From Ambrosia x helenae (Eukaryota > Streptophyta > Magnoliopsida > Asterales > Asteraceae), in contig JAUTDX010001433.1 of assembly GCA_030844895.1 (NCBI GenBank), positions 1 to 64,000 of the forward strand: 64,000 nucleotides of DNA, read 5' to 3'. Positions 18,885 through 31,957 of the stretch are shown one piece after another (position 1 is the stretch's first letter; every line of letters begins with the position of its first letter). The notes below the pieces were generated by a model that was given only the letters and a program-made list of their open reading frames with translations, did not search any database and was not told the DNA's origin. The position numbers and the translations under genes are program-made.

Positions 18885-20154
18885 CTATAAGGAACTGAGG
18901 ATGACTCCTACGATAGAGATGTTCCATAATTTTTTACCAACTGAGTGGGCGTACGATTTGATGTTGCACATATACTTCTAGGTTTTTTCCTACGATGGTG
19001 GTTTCCCTCTTCCATTCCGAAGGTGCATTTATTGGGATCAAACTCCCTGTGGATGCTGCGGAGACGAATGAATTTTTCCTTGATGTCCTTTAGCATTAGG
19101 TCTTCCTCTTTGCTTTTGATTACTAGGTCGACATATACTTATAAGTTCTTTCCTATTTGAAGCTTGAATGCCTAATACACCAGACCTTGATAGGTAGTGC
19201 TCGTGTTTTCAACCCGAATGGCATCTTTGTGTAGCAATATACCCTAATACTTGTGTGGAAGTTGTCTTGTCTTAATCTTCAACCACCATTGCATCTTGTG
19301 GTATCCCTTATACGGGTCAAGAAAACACATGAACGGATAGGCACCATGGAATCCACCTTTAAGTCGATCATTGGCAGTGGATAACAATCCTTATGGTAGG
19401 ATTTGTTAAGATCTTTGTAATCCATGCACTTGCGCTACCGCTATTGCTCTTATTTACCATTGCTAGATCACCCTCTCAAGTTTGGTATCAGATCTCGAGT
19501 AGGATCCTCGCATTCAGTAACTCTGCGACATGCTCATTCATTTCCTATGTTTTTTTCGCCCCCATAATTCGGCACTTCTGCACATATGGCTATACAAATT
19601 TGTAGGTATTCAAGCGATGATGAGCCATGCTCCGCAAGATGTCCACATTCTTGTTGAGAAAATGCTTGTGGTTCTCCGTTCTGGCAGATTGTTTCAAGAT
19701 ATTATTTGGATGTAGTAGTGCGTACTCGCGTTTGGCTTAGATGATCGCCTCTCTAGTGGGAGTTAGGAAACCTACCACGCAATGTGCGGTGGAAGGTAAC
19801 ACATTAAAGCTTCCTAAAGCATCTCTCCCGAGGATGACGTTGTGTTATGAGGTACCGAGCAAAACCAAAAAGTCCACCATTTTTGTCCATGTGTATGTAC
19901 CGTCGCTTATAATGACCGGAAAAGCAAATTGTCTCATATGGTTCAGGTTTTTGTTGGAAAACCCGGACATGGGCGCATCTACAAGCTCTGAACGTTCCTT
20001 GTCTTCTGTATCTAATTGGTTGAAATATTGTGCATATATGATGTCGGATGTGCTTCCTGTGTCCATGAAGACAACCCTGGACTGGAAGTGGGATATAGAA
20101 AAATTCTTTGTGTGAAAAAGGTGTAGGACCGTGTTTCTTGTCGGACAAAAAAAG
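18885..20154 (-). pseudogene. Gypsy protease and reverse transcriptase relic
   Basis: The best part of the minus strand reads VVFMDTGSTSDIIYAQYFNQ, where DTGS is the aspartic protease active site, followed by a PVIISDGTYTWTKM-type strand. Further along, short pieces such as RIGVLGIQASN and HPQGV and the segment around 19200-19400 fit a decayed reverse transcriptase. Stops and frame changes occur every few dozen codons, and the YxDD active site is not intact as far as I can read. Confidence 0.75.
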
Positions 20155-20574
20155 TGATTCACTTGGTTTTATCCAAATCAATGGCGGAAACAAAGACCCG
20201 GATTTTGATGATTATGTAGATGATAAAGAACAAGAATCGAACACATGAGACTATCAAAATCATACAGATTTAATTGGGCTTACACAAAGCAAAGTCTTAC
20301 AAAGAAACTCTCTAATACGTAGGACACACCTAAGGCAACACACACATAAAATGAGAGCTTATTGATCATGGGGAAGACTAAGTTATTTATACTATGTCTT
20401 AGTCTCCCCATTGTCTTAGTCTCTTGGCCGAGGGAGACTAAAGCTTAGTCTCCCTATCCTGGAAATTACAATAATGTCATTCTCAGACTATACACATAAA
20501 TAAACATTATCTAACTTAGCTAATTACCTAGACGACTAATTACTACCTAGGGACAAACATACAGTGTACTAACA
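20155..20574 (-). mobile_element. Solo LTR, Copia-like (about 420 bp)
   Basis: On the minus strand it starts TGTTAGTACACTGT (20574) and contains a TATA box, ATAGTATAAATAAC, near 20398. The other end is placed at TGATTCACTTGG (20155), giving flanks AAAAG and AAAGG, a 5-bp duplication with one mismatch. No internal region remains. The 20155 edge is less certain than the 20574 edge. Confidence 0.55.
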
Positions 20575-23395
20575 AAAGGGCTCTTAGCGTGGTAAGTTCC
20601 CGACATCTGAACTTCATTTACCCATGACTTTATTTTTATTTCTTTGCGGGCATCGAAATGATTACAAAAGTTCTTCGCGCCGCGCCAGTTCCCTTGAGAC
20701 TCGGAATTTTTTACATTTCACCCCTATGACTTTGTGCCACCATTCATTTACACCCACCATTATCAGCCACTGACCAAGACGTTACCACCCAAGTATGTTT
20801 TTCCTGCTATTTCTGTACATTAATTCGGGTTTAGGTTTATTATTTTTTCAGGTCTTTATTTTTTAGTTTTGTATATTTTTTAGTCTAGAACGAGTCTGTA
20901 TTTCATTTTAGTTTATTTTTAGTTAAGTGTGGGGATTGTCAGGTATTATTAATTGCAAAATTGGATCAACCTGCCCGTACTCAATCTCCATTCAGGTGAG
21001 GTTAATCCAATTCAATTTAACTTGTAATAGGACATCCCAATTTTTTAATTTTTTATCTTTTTACTTTTTGTTTGTTTAGTGTCAGCTGCTGATCGTGAAT
21101 GAAATGGTATACGTTTGCATTCAGTAAGATTGGATAGCCTTGACCCGCTTGTAAGGATTGTACTATATATTACTAGGGGAGTCTGTTCCAGTTTATGTAT
21201 TGTTGTATTTTATTTTTATTGTTCTTTATTTTTAGTTATTTCTCAGTATATATTGAGGAAAACATGTCATTCAAGTGTGGGAATGAGAAACTATGTTTTA
21301 TTTTAGTTTTTGTTTGAAGTTTTTGAGTTAAAAAATTGAAAAAAAAAATGTCCCATGAAAATTGTTCTTTTTGCAAATTAAAATGAGCTGAAGATGGTAG
21401 GTAAAATTGAGATTTTTTGCTTTGTATTAATAATTATAAGAAAAAAAGGTAGGTAATATCATTTTTCTTGTCATGTGTTGGTATGCCCAACCGATTTTGA
21501 TAGTTTTTTTAGAGTGTATAATTAAAATAATTGATTCTTGTGGGTTCTTACCTTAGGATATGTAGTAAACCCAAAACTATTGAGTTAATATCATAGGTAT
21601 CACTTTAGGTTAAAAGCATGTATGTAGGAGAAATGTTTATCACTACACACATTTTCCTATTTCTGAAAATAAATTCGAACTAGCTGGCGCTCAAGAAATT
21701 CCATACCCCATCTTTCATATGAGCTAAAATATTAGAAACCCAAAGATTGTGTGTCACACGTCGAGTCTGCAACTTGATTGAAACATCACTAGGTTAGGTT
21801 TAAGAAAAGATGAGTGAAACTTATGTGTCACACGCTGAGTTGGCTAAGTAGTTGAAACACCGCTAAGTTTAGTTTGACGGAAAAAATATGCTCATTTATT
21901 CATTCATCTATTATTCCATTAATAAAGTGAATTAATTTCTATTACATATAGGTTTTAATCTACAGTGATGGGGAAATCTAGATGGTGTTACCTAGACATT
22001 GAATTGTGTGAAACGGGATCAGGGTGAACTATGGACTTTTAAGTGAGAGACCCTGGGATGATTTGATATACATGAACTTAGTTACTAGATACTATCTGGG
22101 GTTCAATTTACCGGTGGTTAAGCTTAATTGGATAAAAATACCGACAGTTGTGGGTTAGAACCAGTCCTGAGCCCAAAAGAAAGAAGATCGAGAAGCTAGC
22201 CCAGTACACGTGAAGCCCAACAAAGTTCAAGACGACTAAATGTAGTCTCGTGTACCGCGAGAGATTGGCTTTTCGGCCTCGCAACCCGTGAAATAGGCGT
22301 ATGTCGTAAAATTGTGTTTAGGCCCAAATTACTTATGGACAACCTATAAAATCATATTTTGAATTAACCTGGTTGCATATTGATGTGGATATATATCTAA
22401 AAACAAATCCGAAGGAGGAAAAGGATCAATGTGGTGTTGGGAATTCAAGAGGAAGTGTTCTGGTTGTGGTTAATTGTTTTGCTGTTGATTTTATTGTCTT
22501 GGTTAGAAAAGATTCACCTTAGACGTGTAATCAGGTCAATTTAGGTAAGTAATTGATGAGTTTTCGGTCTAGAGCTTAATATTAGGGATCTTAACATAAG
22601 TTAATAAATCAATTAAAATCGGCTAGAAATTGTGTGCTTCCATTTTCGGTGATCATAAATCTAATTTAAGATTGTCATGTTTATTCTAGGCTTTGTTTGA
22701 TAGTTTGGATCTTCATAACACAAAAAATTTTGTTTATTCGTGTCTAGTTATTTTCCAAGATTTTCTAGTTTATCATTTTAGAGTTAGCTTCGCCATTAGA
22801 GGATTGTTAACTAGGTTAGTTTTCTCATCTAATAGTTGTGTGATTCGGTTTTGCTAGGGCGTGTCTTTTCTCGTTAACACTTCCACACTTTATGATTGTT
22901 CTTCATAACTCGGTTTTTGGGAACTTATGGGTGTGGTTATTATCCCTAGATTCCTAATAACAATAGGATTTATTATCCTTAGCGGGAGACTATTCAGGGT
23001 AGTTGTTAGGACAGTGGTCATTCCATAGGTCATTTCATGTTCTAGGGATTTACTACATAGGTGATTGTCTTCATTATCTGATTTTATCCAGTTCCTTAGC
23101 TTTCCAAGTTTTGAGTTTACTTTTTCTTTATTTTTCTAAGTTTTGTATTTTATTTATTTAGTATACATTTATTTCAAAAACCCAAAAAGCACGTTATTTC
23201 TAGTCTAGTTTTTTGTATCTTAGAGTGTTCCACATTAAGTCCTTAGGTTTGATAGTCAGACCTACTTGTCTACTATATATGTTCCAATTGGTACAGTTGT
23301 TTGTGTGTAGTTATTTACTAGGTCATTTTAATTTAAAGCTTGTGTTGAATTATATATCTATTATTCATTATATGTGAGATCCCTAACATGGTGCA
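20575..23395. other. Unresolved retroelement sequence (possibly Athila-like noncoding region and LTR)
   Basis: No ORF is supported. The motif AAGTGTGGG(G/A)AT recurs (near 20934 and 21265), as in the long 3' untranslated regions of Athila/Tat Gypsy elements. A diverged repeat of TGTGTCACACG(T/C)(C/T)GAGT lies at about 21750 and 21825. The segment separates the gag and protease parts of the Gypsy relic, so it was probably inserted there. I could not fix its borders. Confidence 0.4.
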
Positions 23396-23399
23396 ACTC

Positions 23400-23651
23400 C
23401 TAACTAAAGTATTGTGAAAACGTGTAAATTAGCTCCTGCAGATTGTTGATATTTCCCGCTGGTAGGTTGTTAAACCAAATGCGCATTGCATCCATCATTG
23501 TTTGTGCAACCATGTGACACCATATGGGTAATGTCCACCCTTCAACCGCTCCCGCGGTGTAGAATCCCTGTAGGTGATCATAAGGGTCTGTTAGGCCGTC
23601 ATACTTCCCTACCATGTTGTGCATTTTTTTGGTGGGAAAGGGGGCTTGCAC
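23400..23651 (-). pseudogene. Gypsy gag fragment
   Basis: 83 codons reading YDGLTDPYDHLQGFYTAG, MVAQTMMDAMRIWFNNLP and ELIYTFSQYF, the retrotransposon gag core (YDG-DP-DHL ... WF-LP ... F). It ends at the border with the unrelated insert at 23395. Sequence further right (to about 24300) is probably the gag N terminus and leader but shows no clear motifs. Confidence 0.8.
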
Positions 23652-24261
23652 TATCTGCGGAGTGGACTTGGATTTTTTTTAATGGAAACAATTGGGCGGT
23701 ATAGCTTGGTAAGATCTCCTTCTGTGAACAAGTGATACCCGTGGATGGATAATGTTCAACCACGGTGCTGGATTCTATCTTCAAGAGTTTAGTCCACCCT
23801 TTTACCTTAGAGAAAGGAAGTATTTATAGCCGAGGTAGGGTTATTTAGGAGTTACTGTATATATTGAGATAGTAGAGAATCCACCCTTTTACCTAAGAGA
23901 AACGTAGTATTTATAGCCGATGTGATGGTGGATGATTGGCTAGAACATCGCTTTCGTAATATTCCCTTGGTCCCTCCTTACTAACCATTATGGACTTTAG
24001 AGGAGGCAAGATGCGTGTTGGCGTGAAGCATTGACTGTACGTCATTATCATTCGTCCTTTTTATCCTGTCTGCCACAACCTATAGGTGGAGATCTTGGAG
24101 CAGACCCTTGCATTATTTGATTGGTTGGATGTCTATTTCGGATTGTCCATTTGTCTCCCATGAGTTGGCAAGTCCGATATGGCTTTGGGCCCCATGGAGC
24201 ATCTATTCTGCCAATTGTTATAAAGTGGTGGTTATGATGTGGGTTTCTCCTAGGCCCGCCT

Positions 24262-24276
24262 GGGGGGGGGGGGGGG
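24262..24276. repeat. Poly-G tract
   Basis: A run of about 15 G. Tract length is often unreliable in assemblies. Confidence 0.9.
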
Positions 24277-24300
24277 AGGGGGTTCAGGACCATATCTCTT

Positions 24301-25100
24301 CATAAAGGAAGAAAGAAAATGGAAGAAAGCCGGAAAAGATTTGTGTTCCTGAGTTCTTTTTAATATAGGGAAATAGAAAGAGACTAAAAAAGATTGCATT
24401 TGTGAGTTCTTATTAAGGAAGCTAGTGAAACGAAAATAAAGGAAAATTCTTAACAATCTTGGCTCCTAACTTTCCTTCCAAAGTGGAAACATTTTGAGAG
24501 AAAGAAAGATTTCTCCTAACTTTCATTCCACGTCTTTCGAACTCTAGGACACAAAACTAATATAATTTTACTTTCCATTTCTTTTCTCTCCTTTTTTCCT
24601 TCTCCTTCCCTTCTTTTGTTTTCTTTTAATTTTTTTTCTCTCCTTAATTCTCCTTTCTATTCTTTTCTTTTGTTTTAATATCAGAAAGACATCGTAAAGT
24701 CTTAACCTAATCATGAGGCTGTTAGGGTTAATTGACATCAAATTCTATGGTCTTAATTTTATTCGGTTTCAATCTGTTTGTCTTTATGTTGTTATAAGCT
24801 CATGAAACACAAACCAAAATTGATTCTGGGAAGACCACTATGAAAGAAGGTAATCTTTTCAGTTGTATCGTTCTGGCTTTATTATTGTAATAAACTTGAT
24901 ATCAAGACTTAGAAGATGGCACCTATTTCAGAATATCCAAACATATATACATAATAGTTTAGTATCATGATATTAGTATTATCTTTTGTTCTGGCATGTA
25001 CAGGTAAATACATGATAAGTATATACAGCAAAAAAGAAAGAAAGAAAATATGAATCCTGTACAGTAACACCGAACAAAAGATGAAAGATCCAAAGCAGAA
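24301..25100. other. Region downstream of the NAC gene
   Basis: AT-rich with pyrimidine-rich stretches (24560-24680). The part next to 25100 would hold the NAC 3' untranslated region on the minus strand. I do not see a clear poly(A) signal that I would commit to, and no ORF is supported. Confidence 0.4.
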
Positions 25101-27005
25101 TTACAAATTTTGACACCTATTTGTGGAATGTGTAGGAGAATCCCATGAAATATCATGATTCCAATCATCAGGAACTGTTGATGGCAAGCTAAAGGGGAAC
25201 CCACTGTCTATGCTTCCTTGCATATTGTGTGGTGAGTTCATTGAAAAATCATTAAACCGTTGTGGTTCTCCAAATCCCACATTTTCAGAAGTGTTTCTTG
25301 CATTTTCAAGTAAGTTAGAGTCAAGATTGAACAAGATGGGAGCCTCATCATATGTGGTCTTTGTTGTTGATCCTGATATGTCCATAGTTGAAAACATGAA
25401 ACTACCTGGAAACCCTGTGTGAGGGATTGAAAAGGGGGGTAGTTTTGAGATGGTTTGATTCATGGGTATGCATGAGGGGTTGTCAAGGGATAAAAGACAT
25501 TCTGGTGAAGCCAATCTTGAATCACTGGTGAAAAGTTCCGCCTTTGGTCCCGGTAATGAAGATAACCATGGTTGCGAGAGTGCTCTTTGCGCCATAGAAC
25601 TCGTCTTTTTGAAGATTCTACATATTGCCCATGCATCCTACAAATAAAAACATGGATTTTAAAGTAAAAGTTCTACGCAGGGATGGAAATGACGGGTTTA
25701 GGAGGGGTATTGGTAACATGATTCCATACTCGATTATAAAAGTGGAATTGAATTTTAATAATCTAAACTTTGTCTCGTTGGTAGACAATAATATGTACTT
25801 AAGAAATTCTCTAGAGCAGTCCCAATTTTCAATGTATTTTCCTCCAATAAGCTTTTGTTAATTGAGAACAAACACAGTTAGTGGATGCTAACGTGGACGC
25901 TTACATGACATGCTGACATGTGACATGGCATGCCATGTCACCATCCACTGACTGGTTTAGTTCTTAGTAAACAAAAGCTCAATGGATGAAAATACTTTGA
26001 AAGTTGCGACTGTTGTTGGAAATTTCTTAAGTATAGATTATTGTCGGCCAACAAGACAAAGTTTGGATTATTAAAATACAGTAGCTCATAATAAACCGTG
26101 TCTCGTACCCAGCCTAATACCCATCGAATATATGTTGGTAATTTCTCATCAAATATTGGTTATACCCATTATTTTAGAAATTACCCACTAAGATTTTCGA
26201 ATACATTTCTTACTGTTTTACTTCTAAATAAATTATTATCCAATAAAAATATAAAGTTAAATTTCGTGAATTAGTAGATTATCCTATTACCAAGACCCAA
26301 GTACATGTTTCAGTTAATCAGGTCAGGTCAGGCATCACCTCATCCCATAGTCCTGTACCCGATACCATCCCAAATGTTTCGGCTTTGCCTATCGGGTTCT
26401 GGTTTGTTTGTCCTCTCTATCTACACGATATAATAACTCTTGCAAAATAAAATTCTTACATTTGGTGGGATGCTTTTATCTAAGATCCCTTTAGATGGTG
26501 CTTGTTGAGATTGCGAAGTTGAAGGAAGCCTAAATTCATGCATCATCCAATCTGTCTTAATCCCTTTAGCAGCTCTTCCCCTATAGAATACCAAAGATTT
26601 CTTTAAGCCAATGCAATTAGTACCATTAGATGAATATATAGGCCTATCAGTGCCAGTTGCCTTCCAAAAGCCAGCTCCTGTAACACGGTTTGGCCGTGCG
26701 CTATTTCTGTATTTACGGTCCCTTGGACAGTAGAAGTACCATTCTTTTTCGCCCGTGGGTGCCAAATCTATGAATTGAAAATATTACATGTTAAAATTAA
26801 AAATAAAAATTGTTGACATGATATATACATATATAGACTGATATGGCTTACTTGGTAGATCCCATGGATCATATTTGTAGATATCCACTTGTTTAATAAG
26901 CTCTATAGGAAGAACCCTTTGCTGAATTTTCCTTTTTAGGTAGAATCCAACAAGTTCTTCATCTGTTGGATGAAATCTAAAACCAGGTAACATGACATCA
27001 TCCAT
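25101..27005 (-). CDS. NAC domain transcription factor, FEZ/NAC094-like
   Basis: Three exons on the minus strand: 27005-26852, 26767-26460 and 25637-25101, total 999 nt, 332 aa. Introns (84 and 822 bp) have GT-AG ends, and joining them gives an unbroken frame. The NAC domain is complete: subdomain A LPGFRFHPTDEELVGFYLKR, B ELIKQVDIYKYDPWDLP, C EKEWYFYCPRDRKYRN through GAGFWKATGTDRPIY, D KKSLVFYRGRAAKGIKTDW, E DAWAICRIFKK. The start MDDVMLPGFRF directly precedes subdomain A, as in this clade. The 170-residue C-terminal part is Ser/Pro-rich, as expected of an activation region. It should act in the nucleus as a DNA-binding dimer. The domain most resembles Arabidopsis FEZ (ANAC009) and ANAC094 as I recall them; FEZ controls root-cap stem-cell divisions. 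Exact orthology is not shown. Confidence 0.93.
25752..26077. mobile_element. MITE with arms of about 65-70 bp in NAC intron 2
   Basis: Left arm ATTTTAATAATCTAAACTTT, TGTCTCGTTGGTAGACAATA, ACTTAAGAAATT is mirrored at the right by TTTCTTAAGT, ATTGTCGGCCAACAAGACAA and GTTTGGATTATTAAAAT. The middle has a short palindrome around GACATGGCATGCCATGTC. It makes up about 40% of intron 2. A truncated relative occurs at about 31735-31830. Confidence 0.85.
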
Positions 27006-28943
27006 CTTTAATCAGTTTCTGAGAGAGCAACACAAACGTGGCGAACCAGACCAAGATTACTTTAAACCGAAAACTCGAATTAGGTCCTTAATGATGGAGA
27101 CATTTAGAGCTAAACTAGTCATTTTGGGGATGTTTTGCTTCCTAAAAAGGGTATGTCTCTAAAGCTTCAACAGGCCTTTCATCCGGTTTTTACAATAGGT
27201 TTGAAAGAAAGAAGCTTGGTATGGAGCATTGTGTTAGATTTAGTAATAAATATGATCATTTTGGATTTGTTTGATGACTAATTTAATCATTTGTAATATT
27301 ATTGGACTCATAACTTGGCCTCTTTAAGTTGTATGTTTCGTCAAAAACAACACTAAATGACAGGAAAACTGTCAACAATATTATGATTTATTAAATAAAA
27401 TAACTACAGTTTAGTCATCAAAGATCCAAAAATGGCACTTTCTTCCTTTGATGCTTATCATAGTTTATAGTTTATCATTCTTTTTGTCAAAATAAACATT
27501 TGATCTCTCATTGTCTAAGATGACTGATTTGGATCACATGGAAATTAATACTTAATTAAATCAAATTAAATGTGTCCCCATAGGAATCCAAGTAATGTTC
27601 ATTAAGTTATTTGATCATACCACGCAAAGCGGAAGCAAATAAACAAAAATAATAATTCTTAAAAGGAAAATAGATAAATGTTATAAGTAAATAAATCATT
27701 ACATGAGGGACCCTTTTATATGGATGTTACTATTGATAAATTCCTAGAAAGATCTACATTACGTGTTGAGAAAGATTTATATAACGTTCTGAAAAAGATT
27801 TGATGAAGAAATTAGAAAACGACATTGTTGTCCTGTATAGTTGCCTGAAATGTTTTTTATATGTTTGGCTAGTAAATTTCACACTAATTGTCAATATAGA
27901 GTTTTCATATTATGATGTGGAAACATGCCAAATCCAGTTTTTGTTCATACTAGATCTTCATGAATATTAGTTTTATGGTTGCTGAACTAACTACGAAATC
28001 CAACGAACTTGATCATATTAGTTTTGGACTTAAGAGCAAGGTTGGATGTAACTATGGACTTTGTATAATGAATATGGATATGGATAGATACAAAAAATGT
28101 TATAGTTTCTGAATGTTTTTGTATAGTTATGTTCAGGTTGACTTAGTACAAAATCAAAATAAAACAAGATCAGATATTGAGTAAATGCAAATAAAACAAT
28201 CAATCATGACAAGTGAATACAAACATCAGTAAAACCAAAAGATTCATGGGATGACAAAAATCTCATTTTAATCTATTATTTTGGAGATGTGAAAATCTTT
28301 AAATAGTAACAAATATTGTAAATAATTCATTAGGATACGATGTTTGATAATAATTATTTTAAACATATTTTTTTGGTGTTTTATATTATATTGTTAAAAT
28401 AATTATTTTAAACATATTTTTTTTTCCATTTGTAACTTTAAAGATACATTTCGAGTACACCGTTGTAACAAACATACTTTTATCTACGTCTCATTATAAA
28501 TTTTACTCGAAACTGTCTTGCATGTGGATAGTAATAATGTATAAGTAGTCAAAGTATAAATATACATGTTATTAAAGCTTACCTTTTTTGTTATGTTAGC
28601 AAATATAATATATCCTTTTTTTATAAAAAGTTGAATATGCTATTGTGACTAGCTTGCTAATTTTTATCTACGATTTGATATTCACGCCCCAATATAATTT
28701 TATTCGGTTTGTTCACTTTATGTTTTTTTGTGTTCTCCTCTCTTCTTTTCTTTCTGTACTTTCCTGTTTTACTACTAGTATATACTTTAGGTTTACAGTA
28801 CTTGTAAAATAATGGAAAAATGTTTGTCCAGTCCAGGTTCTCATTAGTAGCATTCTCTATATTCTTTTAGGATAAATGTAATATTTATCCTGCTCTAAAT
28901 TCTAATTAACTCTCCTCATACCCTACCTACAGGTAAAGATATG
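27006..28943. other. Upstream region of the NAC gene; nothing else recognised
   Basis: The 5' leader and promoter of the NAC gene must lie at the left edge of this interval on the minus strand, but I see no convincing TATA box close to the start. The rest is AT-rich with no supported ORF; AAACATATTTTTTT repeats near 28363 and 28413 as a short local duplication. Confidence 0.45.
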
Positions 28944-28951
28944 TTTGTATG

Positions 28952-30762
28952 CACGGGCGGACCTATAGTAAAAGTAGGTGCCGCGCCAGTTGCTCCTGAA
29001 ACGTGCGCGCGTAGTGGAAATTTTATTTTTTTTTACGATTTTTCAAAAACGTTACTACTGAAATAAAATTTACGTTGCTACTAAAATTTAATATACGTTA
29101 CTAAATGAAATTATACGTTACCACGTTACGTTACTCGAAAAAATATTTACCAAACTCGACTAATGATAACCCAAAAAAATTAACTAATCTAATTAACTTT
29201 ATTATTTATACTTTATCCTACAATACTAAAAGCCCACCATTATTTATCTATCATTTATTTAACATTTTAACCCAACTACCCAAGCCCACCTCACCCCCTA
29301 ACCCAAATCCAACCACAAAGCCAACAATTATTTATCTATCCTTCACAAAAAAAAAAAAAAAAAAAAAAAAACAGCAGCATATCGAGCAGAATTGGAGAGA
29401 ACCAACCCCAACCCCAACCCAAACCCTAACCCCAGCACCTCCCATGCCGCCCCTCCGCTGCTGCATTGCTGCCGCTGCTGTAAGTTTTTTTTTATTTAAT
29501 TCAAGATTACATGTGTTAATTACCTTTATTATTTATACTTAGTTAGTATTAGAATATACATATAGTTAATTAGTTCTTGTAGGATAGTTGAAATGTTGAA
29601 TTGCTTTATGTGTTAACTTTATTATTTATACTTAGTATTAGAATATACATATAGTTAACTAGTTATTGTAGGATAGTTGAAATGTTGAATTGATTATGTG
29701 TTTTTTGGGAATTAACTTGAATACTTGATTAGGCTTGCTATTATAAAGATGAAATCACATTCTAATGCAAGAGTTATTTTATCATATTTTAAGAAGCTTA
29801 AATTTGTATTTTATATACACTTGTTAGATGATATTCTAGGCCTCACAAATGCTCTATCAAAACATCTTCAAAAAAAAAGTCAAGATTTGTTAGAAGCGGC
29901 TAAATTGATAAACGAAACGAAACGAAGCGAGCATTGAATAATTTAAGACAAAACGGGTTTGATGGAATGTTAGCAAAGGTGAAATCTTTTTGTGAAAAAA
30001 ATAAGATTGAGATGGTAGAAATGTCGGAAAGTTATGGTAATCAAAGAAACCGTAAGAATGTCGTTACTAATCGACATCATTTTGAAGTTGAAGTTTTTAA
30101 TACGGTTTTGGATTTGCAAATTCAAGAACTTGGAAGTCGATTTAGTGAGGTATCAACTACTTTGATAGAAAATATGTCGGGTTTAAATCCTTGTGATTCG
30201 TTTTCTAAGTTTGACATACCTAAGATTCTAGCATTTTGTGAGATGTATCAGAATGATTTTAGTGAAGAGGAAAGAGGATGTCTTTCGGGTGATCTTTCGG
30301 TATTTTATCACACATTAAAGGAAGATGATAAATTTGCAAAACTAAATGGAATGTGTGATCTTGCTCGTGTAATGGTGGAAACCGGAAAACATACAACTTT
30401 TCCTTTGGTTTATCGGGCGTTGAAGTTAGCATTAGCTTTGCCGGTTGCAACCGTAACCGTTGAGAGGTGTTTTTCTAAGATGAAGCTTATCAAGACTAAT
30501 TTATGCAATAGAATGGGTAAGGACTATTTGAACAATGCTTTGATTTGCGCGGTTGAAAGAGACACTGTTTATAAAGTAGAAGAAGATGACACAATGGCTC
30601 GATTTCAAGCTTTCAAGAACCGATGGGGTGAAATCTATTAGGTATGTGTCTAACATTATCTATTATCATGTTGTTATCTTTATTTCCTTTACATTGTATG
30701 AAACTATGGCGAAAAAAAATTTTGAACGTTGCTACTCAAAATTATTTCTAGATCCGCCACTG
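28952..30762 (+). mobile_element. hAT transposon, internally decayed (1.8 kb)
   Basis: Bounded by a perfect 8-bp duplication, TTTGTATG (28944-28951 and 30763-30770). Ends CACGGGCGGACCTA and the complement of CAGTGGCGGATCTAG are imperfect inverted repeats. The right half codes for the C terminus of a hAT transposase. The N-terminal DNA-binding region is missing, replaced by noncoding sequence with a long A-run (29347-29371). Confidence 0.93.
29725..30641 (+). pseudogene. hAT transposase, C-terminal part
   Basis: Two overlapping frames (29725-29937 and 29934-30641) together encode LLDDILGLTNALSKHLQKKS, then DMLAKVKSF-like sequence, then a long open stretch to LPVATVTVERCFSKMKLIKT, NRMGKDYLNNALICAVERD and a final stop. 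The last part is the hAT dimerisation domain, as in TTF-type/ZMYM-like plant hAT proteins. The frames are offset by a 4-bp overlap, so one frameshift joins them. The N-terminal zinc finger and first catalytic residues are absent. The 235-codon segment itself is undamaged. Confidence 0.9.
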
Positions 30763-30770
30763 TTTGTATG

Positions 30771-31725
30771 ATATGGTGTTTTGTCATCTATACATATCTC
30801 ATATAAACCAACAGCTAGCAAAGCTAACTAGCTAAGTAGTTCTTCATATCTCTCAGCATAAAACCCAGTGAGATAGTGACTCAAAAGAAGCGAGAAAAGA
30901 TAAGAAAACATGAAACGGGAAAAGTTCATTTGTGTAAGTGCTTTGATACCATTGAACAAAACATCGTTTTTATTTTTTGCTAATTGATATATAAAAATAT
31001 GCACGTTAGATTTTTTCCAAAGTAACCTCCTAATAAATATATCATTGTACAATGAAACTTGAACCCTCGTTCTTTGGGCGAAACGTACTACACCTTAACA
31101 AACACTTTGGATTAGTTGTGGCATATTAGACGAAATAATTTAGATTAGTATGTACAAAGCATATACGTGTTCACACATTAAGATGGCAAAATTTTGTCTC
31201 TAAGAGGATATTTTATAATCTTTGGAACAAATGGTGGATATTTTATTTATACAAGGATGTTAGCTCTTTGTGAACAATGGGATAGGTTCCTACTTAATTG
31301 CCTACTAATTCCAACTTAATCTCTATCATGGTGTTAATTTAGTGTGAAACTAATTGATTGTTGATGGCTTAATATGCAATTATGCACACGTAAATCGCAA
31401 TAATTTTCTATCCATCTATCATTTTCATAAGAAACCGTCTTAATTTGATAGCATTATTATAAGACTAATTACCTCATTATATAATGTATAAACTCATGAC
31501 ATGTGACACATAACTATAAACGTAGTTTATTTTAAAATCATTTCACAAAGCACCACATCAAACCTATCTGTTATGATTGAATCATTTTTTTACGTATCTT
31601 GAGTGTACACCAATAGTCCTTCCTCCCTTCAAACCGAATATCTGTTCAGCCAAGTCCACCCACATCACACTTATATTGAGTGTACAACCTTTTGAACAAT
31701 AAAAACTTCTTGTTGAAGGGGGGTT
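30771..31725. other. No feature recognised
   Basis: AT-rich intergenic DNA; no ORF or repeat supported. Confidence 0.5.
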
Positions 31726-31734
31726 GGATTTCAG

Positions 31735-31890
31735 TATTCCAGACTGTCTTGTTGGCCGACATTAATCATATCCACACTTAAGAAATTCCAGAGAACGGTC
31801 CTAACTTTCAAACTATTTTTTCTATCGGGTCTTTTCTAAACAGGGCCTAACCTAGTTAGCTTTTCACTGACATGGTTGATGACGAGGCAT
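31735..31890. mobile_element. Truncated relative of the NAC-intron MITE
   Basis: CTGTCTTGTTGGCCGACATT followed by CACACTTAAGAAATTCCAGA parallels the left arm of the MITE at 25752-26077. The matching right arm is absent or too diverged to see. Confidence 0.55.
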
Positions 31891-31957
31891 AAAAATATTA
31901 ATATACAGAAGAAACCCAAAAAAACAAACTTAAACCGAACAATTCATATATTCATAT

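Larger units (their letters stand above)
18885..24300 (-). mobile_element. Ty3/Gypsy retrotransposon relic, reverse orientation, interrupted
   Basis: Reading right to left, gag (23400-23651), protease (19850-20150) and reverse transcriptase (18890-19790) appear in the correct Gypsy order on the minus strand. A solo LTR (20155-20574) and a 2.8-kb stretch of other retroelement DNA (20575-23395) separate gag from protease. I could not find its own LTRs. Confidence 0.75.

Noticed and set aside
24048..24293. 81-codon Pro-rich minus-strand ORF
   Set aside because: Pro run is the poly-G tract; it lies in the decayed Gypsy leader.
29105..29542. 145-codon ORF before the hAT transposase
   Set aside because: Runs through an A-tract (poly-Lys) and Pro/Thr low complexity; not a transposase N terminus.
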